Part shown: in pieces, positions 11,167 through 21,240 of the stretch | Layout of the letters: each line of letters opens with the position of its first letter | Numbering within the stretch: the first letter of the stretch is position 1 | Assembly (NCBI GenBank): GCA_033675265.1 | Contig: JAUJYZ010000903.1 | Span: forward strand, 1 to 64,000 | Direction: 5' to 3' | DNA: 64,000 bases | Source: Actinostola sp. cb2023 | Taxonomy: Eukaryota; Cnidaria; Anthozoa; Actiniaria; Actinostolidae | Program-made: the position numbers and the translations under genes | The notes under the pieces: generated by a model | What the model was told of the DNA's origin: nothing | Databases searched by the model: none | Seen by the model: the letters and a program-made list of their open reading frames with translations, nothing else

Positions 11167-11238
11167 AGCCAACTCAGTTGTTCTTTGTCCTTAAATAGAC
11201 CACTGGATAGCGAGGTAAGTTGGTTATTACTCAAATAT
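11167..11238 (-). CDS. LRR exon E28
   Basis: Starts YLSNNQ, core LSSGLF, ends KDKEQLSWL, a tail seen nowhere else in the array. It marks the left limit of high identity between the two 2.3-kb blocks. Confidence 0.83.
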
Positions 11239-11374
11239 CTGCACAGAAAAATCAATATCAGTGAAAAGCAACATACTTGATGAAGAAGAAATGAAAAATA
11301 AGTTTAAAAAATACGGTTTTGTGCAAAGTCAATACCTTTCCTTGCATTAAATACATTAATATAGTGTTACTTAC

Positions 11375-11446
11375 AGATTACTCAGTTGTTTTGTAGTCTT
11401 GAGTAGACCACTGGGTAGCGAGGTAAGTTGGTTATTACGCAAATCT
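11375..11446 (-). CDS. LRR exon E27
   Basis: Starts DLRNNQ, ends KTTKQLSNL. Confidence 0.84.
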
Positions 11447-11592
11447 CTGCACAGAAAAAAAAATCAATATCAGTGAAAAGCAAGATACTTGAAGAAGAAG
11501 AAGAAATGAAAAATAAGTTTTTAAAAATACCGGTTGTGTGTAAAGTCAACACCTTTCCTTGCATTAAATAAACTTATAATGCTGATACTTAC

Positions 11593-11829
11593 AGCCAACA
11601 ATTATATTATTATATTATTATTGTACTATATTTTATTGACTACTATAATTTTTATTATTCATTTTGATATTTATTTATTTATATTATTTTTTTATTTTTT
11701 TGTTAACATCCTTGCGATACTCATTATTTTAAGGATAATAAAGATAGATGTATAGATATAGAACTCAGTTCTTCTGTGCTGTTGAATAGACCACTGGGTA
11801 GCGAGGTAAGTTGGTTATATCTAAAATCT
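11593..11829 (-). pseudogene. LRR exon E26, interrupted by an AT-rich insertion
   Basis: First-LRR-type exon split after its last seven bases (11593-11599), the rest resuming at about 11762. E12 and E1 show the unoccupied exon. Confidence 0.85.
11600..11764. other. AT-rich insertion in E26
   Basis: 165 bp of TTTATTATT-like sequence with AAC at both junctions. The plus-strand frame running through it and the exon is an artefact of the low complexity. Confidence 0.75.
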
Positions 11830-11839
11830 CTGCACAGAA

Positions 11840-12932
11840 AACTGAATCAATATCAGTGAAAAGCAAGATACAGTCTTAATTATAGAAACAAATAACAAAA
11901 TTGAATTGCTTATAAATCGAGGAAAAAGCATGATCGAAGATTAGTCATGCATTGCAACAAAAAGATACTCCTGACCACTTCCAAGTCAGGAGTTCCAATA
12001 TGCTCCACGTTTAGTATGAACACTATAAACGATTGCCTTTATAAACATCTTGCTTGTGGCAAGTTAAGTTTAAAAGGTTTCCAAACCTTATTGAAACACT
12101 GCGAAAAGTTAGAATATACTATTGCCTATAAGAATAACAAATCATCATTTCACCTGACAAAATTTGAAATGTTGAGAAATGCACTTGATGATAAAAATAG
12201 ACTTTTATACATATTGCTCAATCTTTACAGTCCCAATACCTAGTTAACTATATTGTATATCGTATTGTATATCGTATTGTATATCGTATTGTATATCGTA
12301 TTGTATATCGTATTGTATATCGTATTGTATATCGTATTGTATATCGTATTGTATATTATATGTTATTTATATGTTCTGTTAAAGTAATAATTTTTCTTCA
12401 ATTTTATCTGATTGGAAAATCATCTGTTAAGGATGGGACGGGTGGAGACGTGAATGGATTAATTTGCATAAGTAAGAAGAATACGAATGTTATGCTAGTC
12501 ATAAGTACACATTTGGCTGAACTAATCGAGCTGTTTAGTTTTACCATGAACAAATGGAAAACTAAACCAGAAAAGTTGGTTCTTTTGTTGAAAAACTTTC
12601 ATAAATTAAGTAACAAATGAACAAAACACGAGTCAAGAGTGGTGTAGCCTTCGTTTATTACCTTTATCACAATCAGTACTCCCTACTTTGTCTTCGCTAT
12701 AAAAGTACGTTGAAAAATCGGCACGAATTCAAAATATCTTCAACTTTAACGATCGTTTCTCGCTCAGTTTCTGCAGTGTCAGCCAAAGAAAACTTGCTTG
12801 AATTGTCAATGAGATATCTATATTTATGTGCTTTTCCATTTCTTGTTCTCGAGATTTGCTTCTCGATCATTTTAGCTCTTTTTAGCGGGAAAACAACTAT
12901 CGGGTTTGTCCGCCATCTTGCTTCATCGCCGT
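11840..12932. repeat. inter-block spacer S1
   Basis: Contains plus frames 11947-12243 (MHCNKKILLTT...) and 12360-12620, separated by eight to nine copies of CGTATTGTATAT (about 12252-12355), and a minus frame at 12697-12942 beginning MAVNGDEARW. None is recognised. A short inverted pair CTCCTGAC/GTCAGGAG lies at about 11969-11990. Confidence 0.85.
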
Positions 12933-13104
12933 TCACGGCCAATGATTACCATGGTGATTCGCTACTATGGGACTATCACTATTAGACCGACCCCTAGTAG
13001 CGTAGCCAATCAGATTGCAGGATATGTGATAGACCACTAGTTTGTTTATACTAATCTTGAATAGACCACTAGATAGCGAGGTAAGTTGGTTATTATTCAA
13101 ATAT
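12933..13104 (-). CDS. LRR exon E25, terminal-like with stop
   Basis: E5 sibling, tail to TGA at 12933-12935. A minus-strand AATAAA lies about 275 nt downstream (TTTATT at 12654-12659 on the plus strand), so a terminal exon with a poly(A) signal is conceivable. Confidence 0.5.
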
Positions 13105-13246
13105 CTGCACAAAAGAATCAATATCACAGTGAAAAGAAAGACACTTGAAGAAGAAGAAATGAAAAATAAGGTATAAAACATACCGGTTGTTTGTAAAGTC
13201 AACAACGGCCTTCCCTTGTATAAAAGAAACTAATGCTGTTACTTAC

Positions 13247-13318
13247 AGACCTCTCAGTCGTTTTGTGTTTTTGAGTAGACCACTGGGTAGCGAGGTAAGT
13301 TGGTTACTACTCAAATCT
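13247..13318 (-). CDS. LRR exon E24
   Basis: Starts DLSSNQ, ends KNTKRLRGL; acceptor CTGTTTAG as in E4. Confidence 0.83.
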
Positions 13319-13465
13319 CTAAACAGAAAAATCAATACCAGTGAAAAGCAAGATACTTGAAGAAGAAGAAATGACAAAATTAACACAGTTCAGACAATAC
13401 GGTTGTTTGTAAAGTCAACAACGGCCTTTCCTTGCATTAAATAAACTTATAATGCTGATACTTAC

Positions 13466-13537
13466 AGCCAACTCAGTTGTTCTGTGTTATTGAGTAGACC
13501 ACTGGGTAGCGAGGTAAGTTGGTTAATACTCAAATAT
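13466..13537 (-). CDS. LRR exon E23
   Basis: Starts YLSINQ, ends NNTEQLSWL. Confidence 0.83.
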
Positions 13538-13673
13538 CTGCACAGAAAAATCAATATCAGTGAAAAGCAACATATTTGATGAAGAAGAAATGAAAAATAA
13601 GTTTTAAAAATACGGTTTTGTGCAAAGTCAATACCTTTCCTTGCATTAAATACATTAATATAGTGTTACTTAC

Positions 13674-13745
13674 AGATTACTCAGTTGTTTTGTAGTCTTG
13701 AGTAGACCACTGGGTAGCGAGGTAAGTTGGTTATTACGCAAATCT
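13674..13745 (-). CDS. LRR exon E22
   Basis: Starts DLRNNQ, ends KTTKQLSNL. Counterpart of E27. Confidence 0.84.
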
Positions 13746-13891
13746 CTGCACAGAAAAAAAATCAATATCAGTGAAAAGCAAGATACTTGAAGAAGAAGAA
13801 GAAATGAAAAATAAGTTTTTAAAAAATACCGGTTGTGTGTAAAGTCAACACCTTTCCTTGCATTAAATAAACTTATAATGCTGATACTTAC

Positions 13892-14128
13892 AGCCAACAA
13901 TTATATTATTATATTATTATTGTACTATATTTTATTGACTACTATAATTTTTATTATTCATTTTGATATTTATTTATTTATATTATTTTTTTATTTTTTT
14001 GTTAACATCCTTGCGATACTCATTATTTTAAGGATAATAAAGATAGATGTATAGATATAGAACTCAGTTCTTCTGTGCTGTTGAATAGACCACTGGGTAG
14101 CGAGGTAAGTTGGTTATATCTAAAATCT
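13892..14128 (-). pseudogene. LRR exon E21, interrupted by an AT-rich insertion
   Basis: A first-LRR-type exon whose last seven coding bases (13892-13898) are parted from the rest (from about 14061) by ~165 bp. Identical in layout to E26. Confidence 0.85.
13899..14063. other. AT-rich insertion in E21
   Basis: Almost pure A/T sequence flanked by a possible AAC duplication. Same insertion as at 11600-11764; it was copied by the 2.3-kb tandem duplication rather than inserted twice. No TIRs seen. Confidence 0.75.
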
Positions 14129-14138
14129 CTGCACAGAA

Positions 14139-15230
14139 AACTGAATCAATATCAGTGAAAAGCAAGATACAGTCTTAATTATAGAAACAAATAACAAAAT
14201 TGAATTGCTTATAAATCGAGGAAAAAGCATGATCGAAGATTAGTCATGCATTGCAACAAAAAGATACTCCTGACCACTTCCAAGTCAGGAGTTCCAATAT
14301 GCTCCACGTTTAGTATGAACACTATAAACGATTGCCTTTATAAACATCTTGCTTGTGGCAAGTTAAGTTTAAAAGGTTTCCAAACCTTATTGAAACACTG
14401 CGAAAAGTTAGAATATACTATTGCCTATAAGAATAACAAATCATCATTTCACCTGACAAAATTTGAAATGTTGAGAAATGCACTTGATGATAAAAATAGA
14501 CTTTTATACATATTGCTCAATCTTTACAGTCCCAATACCTAGTTAACTATATTGTATATCGTATTGTATATCGTATTGTATATCGTATTGTATATCGTAT
14601 TGTATATCGTATTGTATATCGTATTGTATATCGTATTGTATATCGTATTGTATATTATATGTTATTTATATGTTCTGTTAAAGTAATAATTTTTCTTCAA
14701 TTTTATCTGATTGGAAAATCATCTGTTAAGGATGGGACGGGTGGAGACGTGAATGGATTAATTTGCATAAGTAAGAAGAATACGAATGTTATGCTAGTCA
14801 TAAGTACACATTTGGCTGAACTAATCGAGCTGTTTAGTTTTACCATGAACAAATGGAAAACTAAACCAGAAAAGTTGGTTCTTTTGTTGAAAAACTTTCA
14901 TAAATTAAGTAACAAATGAACAAAACACGAGTCAAGAGTGGTGTAGCCTTCGTTTATTACCTTTATCACAATCAGTACTCCCTACTTGTCTTCGCTATAA
15001 AAGTACGTTGAAAAATCGGCACGAATTCAAAATATCTTCAACTTTAACGATCGTTTCTCGCTCAGTTTCTGCAGTGTCAGCCAAAGAAAACTTGCTTGAA
15101 TTGTCAATGAGATATCTATATTTATGTGCTTTTCCATTTCTTGTTCTCGAGATTTGCTTCTCGATCATTTTAGCTCTTTTTAGCGGGAAAACAACTATCG
15201 GGTTTGTCCGCCATCTTGCTTCATCGCCGT
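14139..15230. repeat. inter-block spacer S2
   Basis: Nearly identical to S1 at an offset of 2299 bp, including the 12-bp CGTATTGTATAT run (about 14551-14654). One T is missing near 14985 relative to S1. Plus frames at 14246-14542 and 14659-14919. Confidence 0.85.
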
Positions 15231-15402
15231 TCACGGCCAATGATTACCATGGTGATTCGCTACTATGGGACTATCACTATTAGACCGACCCCTAGTAGCG
15301 TAGCCAATCAGATTGCAGGATATGTGATAGACCACTAGTTTGTTTATACTAATCTTGAATAGACCACTAGATAGCGAGGTAAGTTGGTTATTATTCAAAT
15401 AT
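15231..15402 (-). CDS. LRR exon E20, terminal-like with stop
   Basis: E5 sibling with the same 33-residue tail and TGA. Same caution applies: terminal exon or broken cassette. Confidence 0.5.
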
Positions 15403-15544
15403 CTGCACAAAAGAATCAATATCACAGTGAAAAGAAAGACACTTGAAGAAGAAGAAATGAAAAATAAGGTATAAAACATACCGTTTGTTTGTAAAGTCAA
15501 CAACGGCCTTCCCTTGTATAAAAGAAACTAATGCTGTTACTTAC

Positions 15545-15616
15545 AGACCTCTCAGTCGTTTTGTGTTTTTGAGTAGACCACTGGGTAGCGAGGTAAGTTG
15601 GTTACTACTCAAATCT
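15545..15616 (-). CDS. LRR exon E19
   Basis: Starts DLSSNQ, ends KNTKRLRGL. Counterpart of E24. Confidence 0.83.
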
Positions 15617-15763
15617 CTAAACAGAAAAATCAATACCAGTGAAAAGCAAGATACTTGAAGAAGAAGAAATGACAAAATTAACACAGTTCAGACAATACGG
15701 TTGTTTGTAAAGTCAACAACGGCCTTTCCTTGCATTAAATAAACTTATAATGCTGATACTTAC

Positions 15764-15835
15764 AGCCAACTCAGTTGTTCTGTGTTATTGAGTAGACCAC
15801 TGGGTAGCGAGGTAAGTTGGTTAATACTCAAATAT
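15764..15835 (-). CDS. LRR exon E18
   Basis: Starts YLSINQ, ends NNTEQLSWL. Lies in the second copy of the 2.3-kb duplication; counterpart is E23. Confidence 0.83.
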
Positions 15836-15971
15836 CTGCACAGAAAAATCAATATCAGTGAAAAGCAACATATTTGATGAAGAAGAAATGAAAAATAAGT
15901 TTAAAAAATACGGTTTTGTGCAAAGTCAATACCTTTCCTTGCATTAAATACATTAATATAGTGTTACTTAC

Positions 15972-16043
15972 AGATTACTCAGTTGTTTTGTAGTCTTGAG
16001 TAGACCACTGGGTAGCGAGGTAAGTTGGTTATATCTAAAATCT
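15972..16043 (-). CDS. LRR exon E17, chimeric
   Basis: Front half is first-LRR type (DFRYNQ, with the matching GAATCAAT acceptor-side intron); back half is E2 type (KTTKQLSNL, with the matching donor-side intron). It reads as the product of unequal crossing-over inside the exon, with frame preserved. Confidence 0.85.
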
Positions 16044-16191
16044 CTGCACAGAAAACTGAATCAATACCAGTGAAAAGCAAGATACTTGAAGAAGAAGAAA
16101 TGAAAAAATAAACACAGTTCAGAAAATACGGTTGTTTGTAAAGTCAACAACGGCCTTTCCTTGCATTCAATAAACTAATGTTGTTACTTAC

Positions 16192-16263
16192 AGTTTATAC
16201 AATCGTTTTGTGTTGTAGAGTAGACCACTGGGTAGCGAGGTAAGTTGGTTATTACCCAAAAGT
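16192..16263 (-). CDS. LRR exon E16
   Basis: Starts LLGNNQ, ends YNTKRLYKL; differs from E14 by a silent CTG/TTG Leu codon. Confidence 0.84.
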
Positions 16264-16399
16264 CTGCACAGAAAAATCAAAATCAGTGAAAAGCAACATA
16301 CTTGATGAAGAAGAAATGAAAAATAAGTTTTAAAAATACGGTTTTGTGCAAAGTCAATACCTTTCCTTGCATTAAATACATTAATATAGTGTTACTTAC

Positions 16400-16471
16400 A
16401 GATTACTCAGTTGTTTTGTAGTCTTGAGTAGACCACTGGGTAGCGAGGTAAGTTGGTTATTACGCAAATCT
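16400..16471 (-). CDS. LRR exon E15
   Basis: Starts DLRNNQ, ends KTTKQLSNL. Splice sites consensus. Confidence 0.84.
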
Positions 16472-16618
16472 CTGCACAGAAAAAAAATCAATATCAGTGA
16501 AAAGCAAGATACTTGAAGAAGAAGAAATGAAAAAATAAACACAGTTCAGACAATACGGTTGTTTGTAAAGTCAACAACGGCCTTTCCTTGCATTAAATAA
16601 ACTAATGTTGTTACTTAC

Positions 16619-16690
16619 AGTTTATACAGTCGTTTTGTGTTGTAGAGTAGACCACTGGGTAGCGAGGTAAGTTGGTTATTACCCAAAAGT
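16619..16690 (-). CDS. LRR exon E14
   Basis: Starts LLGNNQ, core LPSGLL, ends YNTKRLYKL. E14-E13 and E16-E15 look like a duplicated two-unit block. Confidence 0.84.
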
Positions 16691-16826
16691 CTGCACAGAA
16701 AAATCAAAATCAGTGAAAAGCAACATACTTGATGAAAAAGAAATGAAAAATAAGTTTAAAAAATACGGTTTTGTGCAAAGTCAATACCTTTCCTTGCATT
16801 AAATACATTAATATAGTGTTACTTAC

Positions 16827-16898
16827 AGATTACTCAGTTGTTTTGTAGTCTTGAGTAGACCACTGGGTAGCGAGGTAAGTTGATTATTACGCAAATCT
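16827..16898 (-). CDS. LRR exon E13
   Basis: Starts DLRNNQ, ends KTTKQLSNL; carries the same silent AAT as E8. Confidence 0.84.
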
Positions 16899-17043
16899 CT
16901 GCACAGAAAAAAAATCAATATCAGTGAAAAGCAAGATACTTGAAGAAGAAGAAGAAATGAAAAATAAGTTTTTAAAAATACCGGTTGTGTGTAAAGTCAA
17001 CACCTTTCCTTGCATTAAATAAACTTATAATGCTGATACTTAC

Positions 17044-17115
17044 AGCCAACTCAGTTCTTCTGTGCTGTTGAATAGACCACTGGGTAGCGAGGTAAGTTGG
17101 TTATATCTAAAATCT
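17044..17115 (-). CDS. LRR exon E12 (first-LRR type)
   Basis: Starts DFRYNQ, LPSGLF, ends NSTEELSWL. This is an uninterrupted copy of the exon that carries an AT-rich insertion in E21 and E26, so it serves as their empty site. Confidence 0.84.
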
Positions 17116-17595
17116 CTGCACAGAAAACTGAATCAATATCAGTGAAAAGCAAGATACAGTCTTAATTATAGAAACAAATAACAAAATTGAATTGCTTATA
17201 AATCGAGGAAAAAGCATTATCGAAGATTAGTCATGCATTGCAACAAAAAGATACTCCTGACCACTTCCAAGTCAGGAGTTCCAATATGCTCCACGTTTAG
17301 TATGAACACTATAAACGATTGCCTTTATAAACATCTTGCTTGTGGCAAGTTAAGTTTAAAAGGTTTCCAAACCTTATTGAAACACTACGAAAAGTTAGAA
17401 TATACTATTGCCTATAAGAATAACAAATCATAATTTCACCTGACAAAATTTGAAAAGTTGAGAAATGCACTTGATGATAAAAATAGACTTTTATACATAT
17501 TGCTCAATCTTTACAGTCCCAATACCTAGTTAACTATATTGGATATTGGATATTGTATATCGTATTGTATATCGTATTGTATATCGTATTGTATA

Positions 17596-18522
17596 CACCT
17601 GTTTTCAAAAACGTTGACCAAACAGAAATAGTGAAATAGCAAAATAGCAAAATAGGAATTTTAATTACCTTATTAACATAGAAACAAAGGTAAAGCATTC
17701 AAGCAGAAAACAACTGCGGTGCAGACATGCCGAAAGCATACTCGGAAGACCTTCGAAATAGAATTATATGGGCAAAATATCTGCTTCTGCAGAAAGATGA
17801 AGAAATTTTGCTGCAAATATTTTTATTTCTACAAGTACTGTTAGCAGAATATGTCGACGATATGCTAGACACGGCGCCTTATCAGCCGGCCTAATGGCTG
17901 CACAAGTTGTTGTCACGAGTTTTTATTATTATTATTATTGCATCTCCACGAAGAGTATCTTCTAATACATAGAATTTTAGAGAAACCCGATTTACGGCTT
18001 CATGAACTAGCTGGAGAAAAGAGAACAGACTGGATCGATATCAGAGATTGTAGGTAGAGGTAGAGGTAGCTTTCGGGTAGCCGTTACTTCGGGCAGCTAA
18101 AATACGTGAATAATTGAAGACGATCGCGAAATTCGTCGTAAACCCAACCGTGGAATAAGCATTATGTCACTTTAATAATTTTCATAAGACTTAAATAAGA
18201 CTCATCTGAATAAATGTTCCTGTTCGACTGAGTTATTGTATATACAGAGCTTTCATGAACTTTTAAAAATGCTTGTTCCTGTTCTTGTCATTTCCGTTTA
18301 CCAATATGTTTCTTTCGGGAATTACTAGAAATTTAAATTACTAGAAAGGTCTCAAAATTAACGTTACTTTCGGGTAGCCGTTACTTTCGTAATTCTACGG
18401 TATTCAGTTTGAATGCTTTCCCATTGTTTCCTATGTTAATAAGGTACCGTTAATTAAAATTCCTATTTTGCTATTATGCTATTTTGCTATTTCTGTTTGG
18501 TCAACGTTTTTGAAATCAGGTG
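17596..18522 (+). mobile_element. Tc1/mariner-like non-autonomous element
   Basis: Long terminal inverted repeats start CACCTGTTTTCAAAAACGTT and end with the complement (AACGTTTTTGAAATCAGGTG), continuing through GACCAAACAGAAATAG. TA flanks both sides (17594-17595, 18523-18524). It carries a decayed transposase DNA-binding domain and no DDE domain. A 179-bp relative is at 25251-25429. Confidence 0.85.
17727..18050 (+). pseudogene. Tc1/IS630-type transposase N-terminal relic
   Basis: ATG at 17727 begins MPKAYSEDLRNRIIWAKYLL, the usual opening of IS630/Tc1-type helix-turn-helix regions. After a frameshift near 17810 the second helix follows (ISTSTVSRICRRYARHG). Downstream, 17938-18050 gives RILEKPDLRLHELAGE and TDWIDIRDC, like the linker before the DDE domain. 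The catalytic domain is absent. Confidence 0.7.
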
Positions 18523-19157
18523 TATCGTATTGTATATCGTATTGTATATTATATGTTATTTATATGTTCTGTTAAAGTAATAATTTTTCTTCAATTTTAT
18601 CTGATTGGAAAATCATCTGTTAAGGATGGGACGGGTGGAGACGTGAATGGATTAATTTGCATAAGTAAGAAGAATACGAATGTTATGCTAGTCATAAGTA
18701 CACATTTGGCTGAACTAATCGAGCTGTTTAGTTTTACCATGAACAAATGGAAAACTAAACCAGAAAAGTTGGTTCTTTTGTTGAAAAACTTTCATAAATT
18801 AAGTAACAAATGAACAAAACACGAGTCAAGAGTGGTGTAGCCTTCGTTTATTACCTTTATCACAATCAGTACTCCCTACTTTGTCTTCGCTATAAAAGTA
18901 CGTTGAAAAATCGGCACGAATTCAAAAAAATTTCAACTTTAACGATCGTTTCTCGCTCAGTTTCTGCAGTGTCAGCCAAAGAAAACTTGCTTGAATTGTC
19001 AATGAGATGTCTATATTTATGTGCTTTTCCATTTCTTGTTCTCGAGATTGGCTTCTCGGTCATTTTAGCTCTTTTTAGCGGGAAAACAACTATCGGGTTT
19101 GTCCGCCATCTTGCTTCATCGCCGTTCACGGCCAATGATTACCATGGTGATTCGCTG

Positions 19158-19293
19158 CTAGGGGACTATCACTATTAGACCCCTAGTAGCGTAGCCAATC
19201 AGATTGCAGGATATGTGATAGAACACTAGTTTGTTTATACTAATCTTGAATAGACCACTAGATAGCGAGGTAAGTTGGTTATTATTCAAATAT
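19158..19293 (-). pseudogene. LRR exon E11, terminal-like, shortened tail
   Basis: E5 sibling: YLNNNQ, LSSGLF, KISINKL, then a tail ending earlier than in the other three copies. The hairpin loop has lost four bases (GACC instead of GACCGACC), which shifts the frame. Confidence 0.6.
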
Positions 19294-19435
19294 CTGCACA
19301 AAAGAATCAATATCACAGTGAAAAGAAAGACACTTGAAGAAGAAGAAATGAAAAATAAGGTATAAAACATACCGGTTGTTTGTAAAGTCAACAACGGCCT
19401 TCCCTTGTATAAAAGAAACTAATGCTGTTACTTAC

Positions 19436-20372
19436 ATGCCTCTCACATAGCGTAAAATTGCCCAAGAAATCAGGTCATGACCACGTTTTTGGTTGAATGA
19501 GTACAAAAATAAAACATTTCAATAATTTAAGAACATAATGAAAAACAATCCTGTATTTTCCCCCCAAAAGACCGTGTTTATGTATTTTTCCGAGGCAGAG
19601 ATCGCAAGATCCCGCGAGAATTTTTTAAATTAGGGCCCAGTCCCCATTCGGCCAATCCTCTTGATTCTCAGTCTTTTTCAGTCAAATTTAATCGATTATC
19701 TAAGGAAGTCTGGGTCCAGAAAACTTGGTTTCCCTGTGGAACAGAGGCCTGGCTACTATATTATCCAATATGGCAGACGAAGAAAGCCTTCTGGCAAGAG
19801 AAAAACGTTCGCGAACTTGGGCAATTTGGCGTTCTGTCCGTATACAGCGACCACAAAAAAGCTTGAAAAATCGCATGATACGCTTATTTTATTGGCAAAC
19901 GAATACAAGTCTCTGAAATGGCTGTAGAAGTACATCAGATTTCCGATGTTAAGTATTTTATTGTGGACGTTCGTAAAGCACAAGAAGCTGGTTTTCTTCG
20001 CAACGGCCTGATTTCCATACAAGACACGGCCATTCTGGGCCGTATTCACTCAAAGAAAATCGCTAGATAGACAAACATTACAGAGGTACGGATTAAATTA
20101 AGTTGTTTTATTGTCGTAATAATTTTATTTTCCGATGTTAAGTTTTCTTCGATAGGTACTGTTATCTTGCTATAAATTTATGAAAGTACGGCTGCACGCG
20201 TGTTTACTGTAAAATGTCGGAGTTAATGAGCTTGAAACTTGAAATTTGACGACAAGATAATATGCAAATTAGGAAATACACCGGAAGTGACCTTTCATTT
20301 TACGCTATGAGTCGTTTTGTGTTTTTGAGTAGACCACTGGGTAGAGAGGTAAGTTGGTTAATACTCAAATCC
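19436..20372 (-). pseudogene. LRR exon E10, split by a transposon
   Basis: The two halves of an E4-type exon (19436-19445 and 20310-20372) flank an 864-bp TIR element. The acceptor AG is also displaced by one base (TTTAAG|GATTTG), and GTAGCGAG is altered to GTAGAGAG. Not usable as a normal cassette. Confidence 0.85.
19446..20309. mobile_element. 864-bp TIR element inside LRR exon E10
   Basis: Ends are CATAGCGTAAAAT and ATTTTACGCTATG. The interrupted exon gives the exact boundaries; at most one base (A) is duplicated, so the superfamily is unclear. It contains two small plus-strand frames, 19770-19916 (MADEESLLAREKRSR...) and 19918-20070 (MAVEVHQISDVKYFIVDV...), neither recognised. They could be exons captured by, or relics of, an autonomous parent. 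Confidence 0.75.
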
Positions 20373-20519
20373 TTAAACAAAAAAATCAATACCAGTGAAA
20401 AGCAAGATACTTGAAGAAGAAGAAATGAAAAAATAAACACAGTTCAGAAAATACGGTTGTTTGTAAAGTCAACAACGACCTTTCCTTGCATTAAATAAAC
20501 TTATAATGCTGATGCTTAC

Positions 20520-20591
20520 AGCCAACTCAGTTGTTCTGTGTTATTGAGTAGACCACTGGGTAGCGAGGTAAGTTGGTTAATACTCAAATAT
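20520..20591 (-). CDS. LRR exon E9
   Basis: Starts YLSINQ, ends NNTEQLSWL. The donor is GTAAGCATC instead of GTAAGTATC, still usable. Confidence 0.8.
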
Positions 20592-20726
20592 CTGCACAGA
20601 AAAATCAATATCAGTGAAAAGCAACATACTTGATGAAGAAGAATGAAAAATAAGTTTAACAAATACGGTTTTGTGCAAAGTCAATACCTTTCCTTGCATT
20701 AAATACATTAATATAGTGTTACTTAC

Positions 20727-20798
20727 AGATTACTCAGTTGTTTTGTAGTCTTGAGTAGACCACTGGGTAGCGAGGTAAGTTGATTATTACGCAAATCT
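20727..20798 (-). CDS. LRR exon E8
   Basis: Starts DLRNNQ, ends KTTKQLSNL; a silent AAC to AAT change in the second Asn is shared with E13. Confidence 0.83.
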
Positions 20799-20949
20799 CT
20801 GCACAGAAAAAAAAATCAATATCAGTGAAAAGCAAGATACTTGAAGAAGAAGAAATGAAAAAATAAACACAGTTCAGAAAATACGGTTGTTTGTAAAGTC
20901 AACAACGGCCTTTCCTTGCATTAAATAAACTTATAATGCTGATACTTAC

Positions 20950-21021
20950 AGCCAACTCAGTTGTTCTGTGTTATTGAGTAGACCACTGGGTAGCGAGGTA
21001 AGTTGGTTAATACTCAAATAT
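20950..21021 (-). CDS. LRR exon E7
   Basis: Starts YLSINQ, ends NNTEQLSWL. The Ile replaces the usual Asn of the LRR 'NNQ' ladder. Siblings: E9, E18, E23. Confidence 0.83.
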
Positions 21022-21158
21022 CTGCACAGAAAAATCAATATCAGTGAAAAGCAACATACTTGATGAAGAAGAAATGAAAAATAAGTTTAAAAAATACGGT
21101 TTTGTGAAAAGTCAACACCTTTCCTTGCATTAAATAAACTTATAATGCTGATACTTAC

Positions 21159-21230
21159 AGCCAACTCAGTTCTTCTGTGCTGTTGAATAGACCACTGGAT
21201 AGCGAGGTAAGTTGGTTATATCTAAAATCT
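21159..21230 (-). CDS. LRR exon E6 (first-LRR type)
   Basis: Starts DFRYNQ, core LSSGLF (Pro to Ser), ends NSTEELSWL. It heads the block below spacer S4, with no LRRNT exon before it. Confidence 0.82.
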
Positions 21231-21240
21231 CTGCACAGAA

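Larger units (their letters stand above)
17126..19157. repeat. inter-block spacer S3, split by a Tc1-like element
   Basis: Same layout as S4, but the CGTATTGTATAT run is interrupted at 17596-18522 by a TA-flanked transposon. The first plus frame is broken by a stop (TAA instead of TCA) near 17430. Confidence 0.8.

Noticed and set aside
12697..12942. 81-codon minus frame (MAVNGDEARW...) as a gene start after each block
   Set aside because: Repeated in four spacers, but copies differ mostly by amino-acid changes, and the overlapping plus frame is equally open.
11534..14054. Identical 73-codon hydrophobic frames at 11534 and 13833
   Set aside because: They run through LRR exon, intron and an AT-rich insertion; identity is due to the 2.3-kb tandem duplication.
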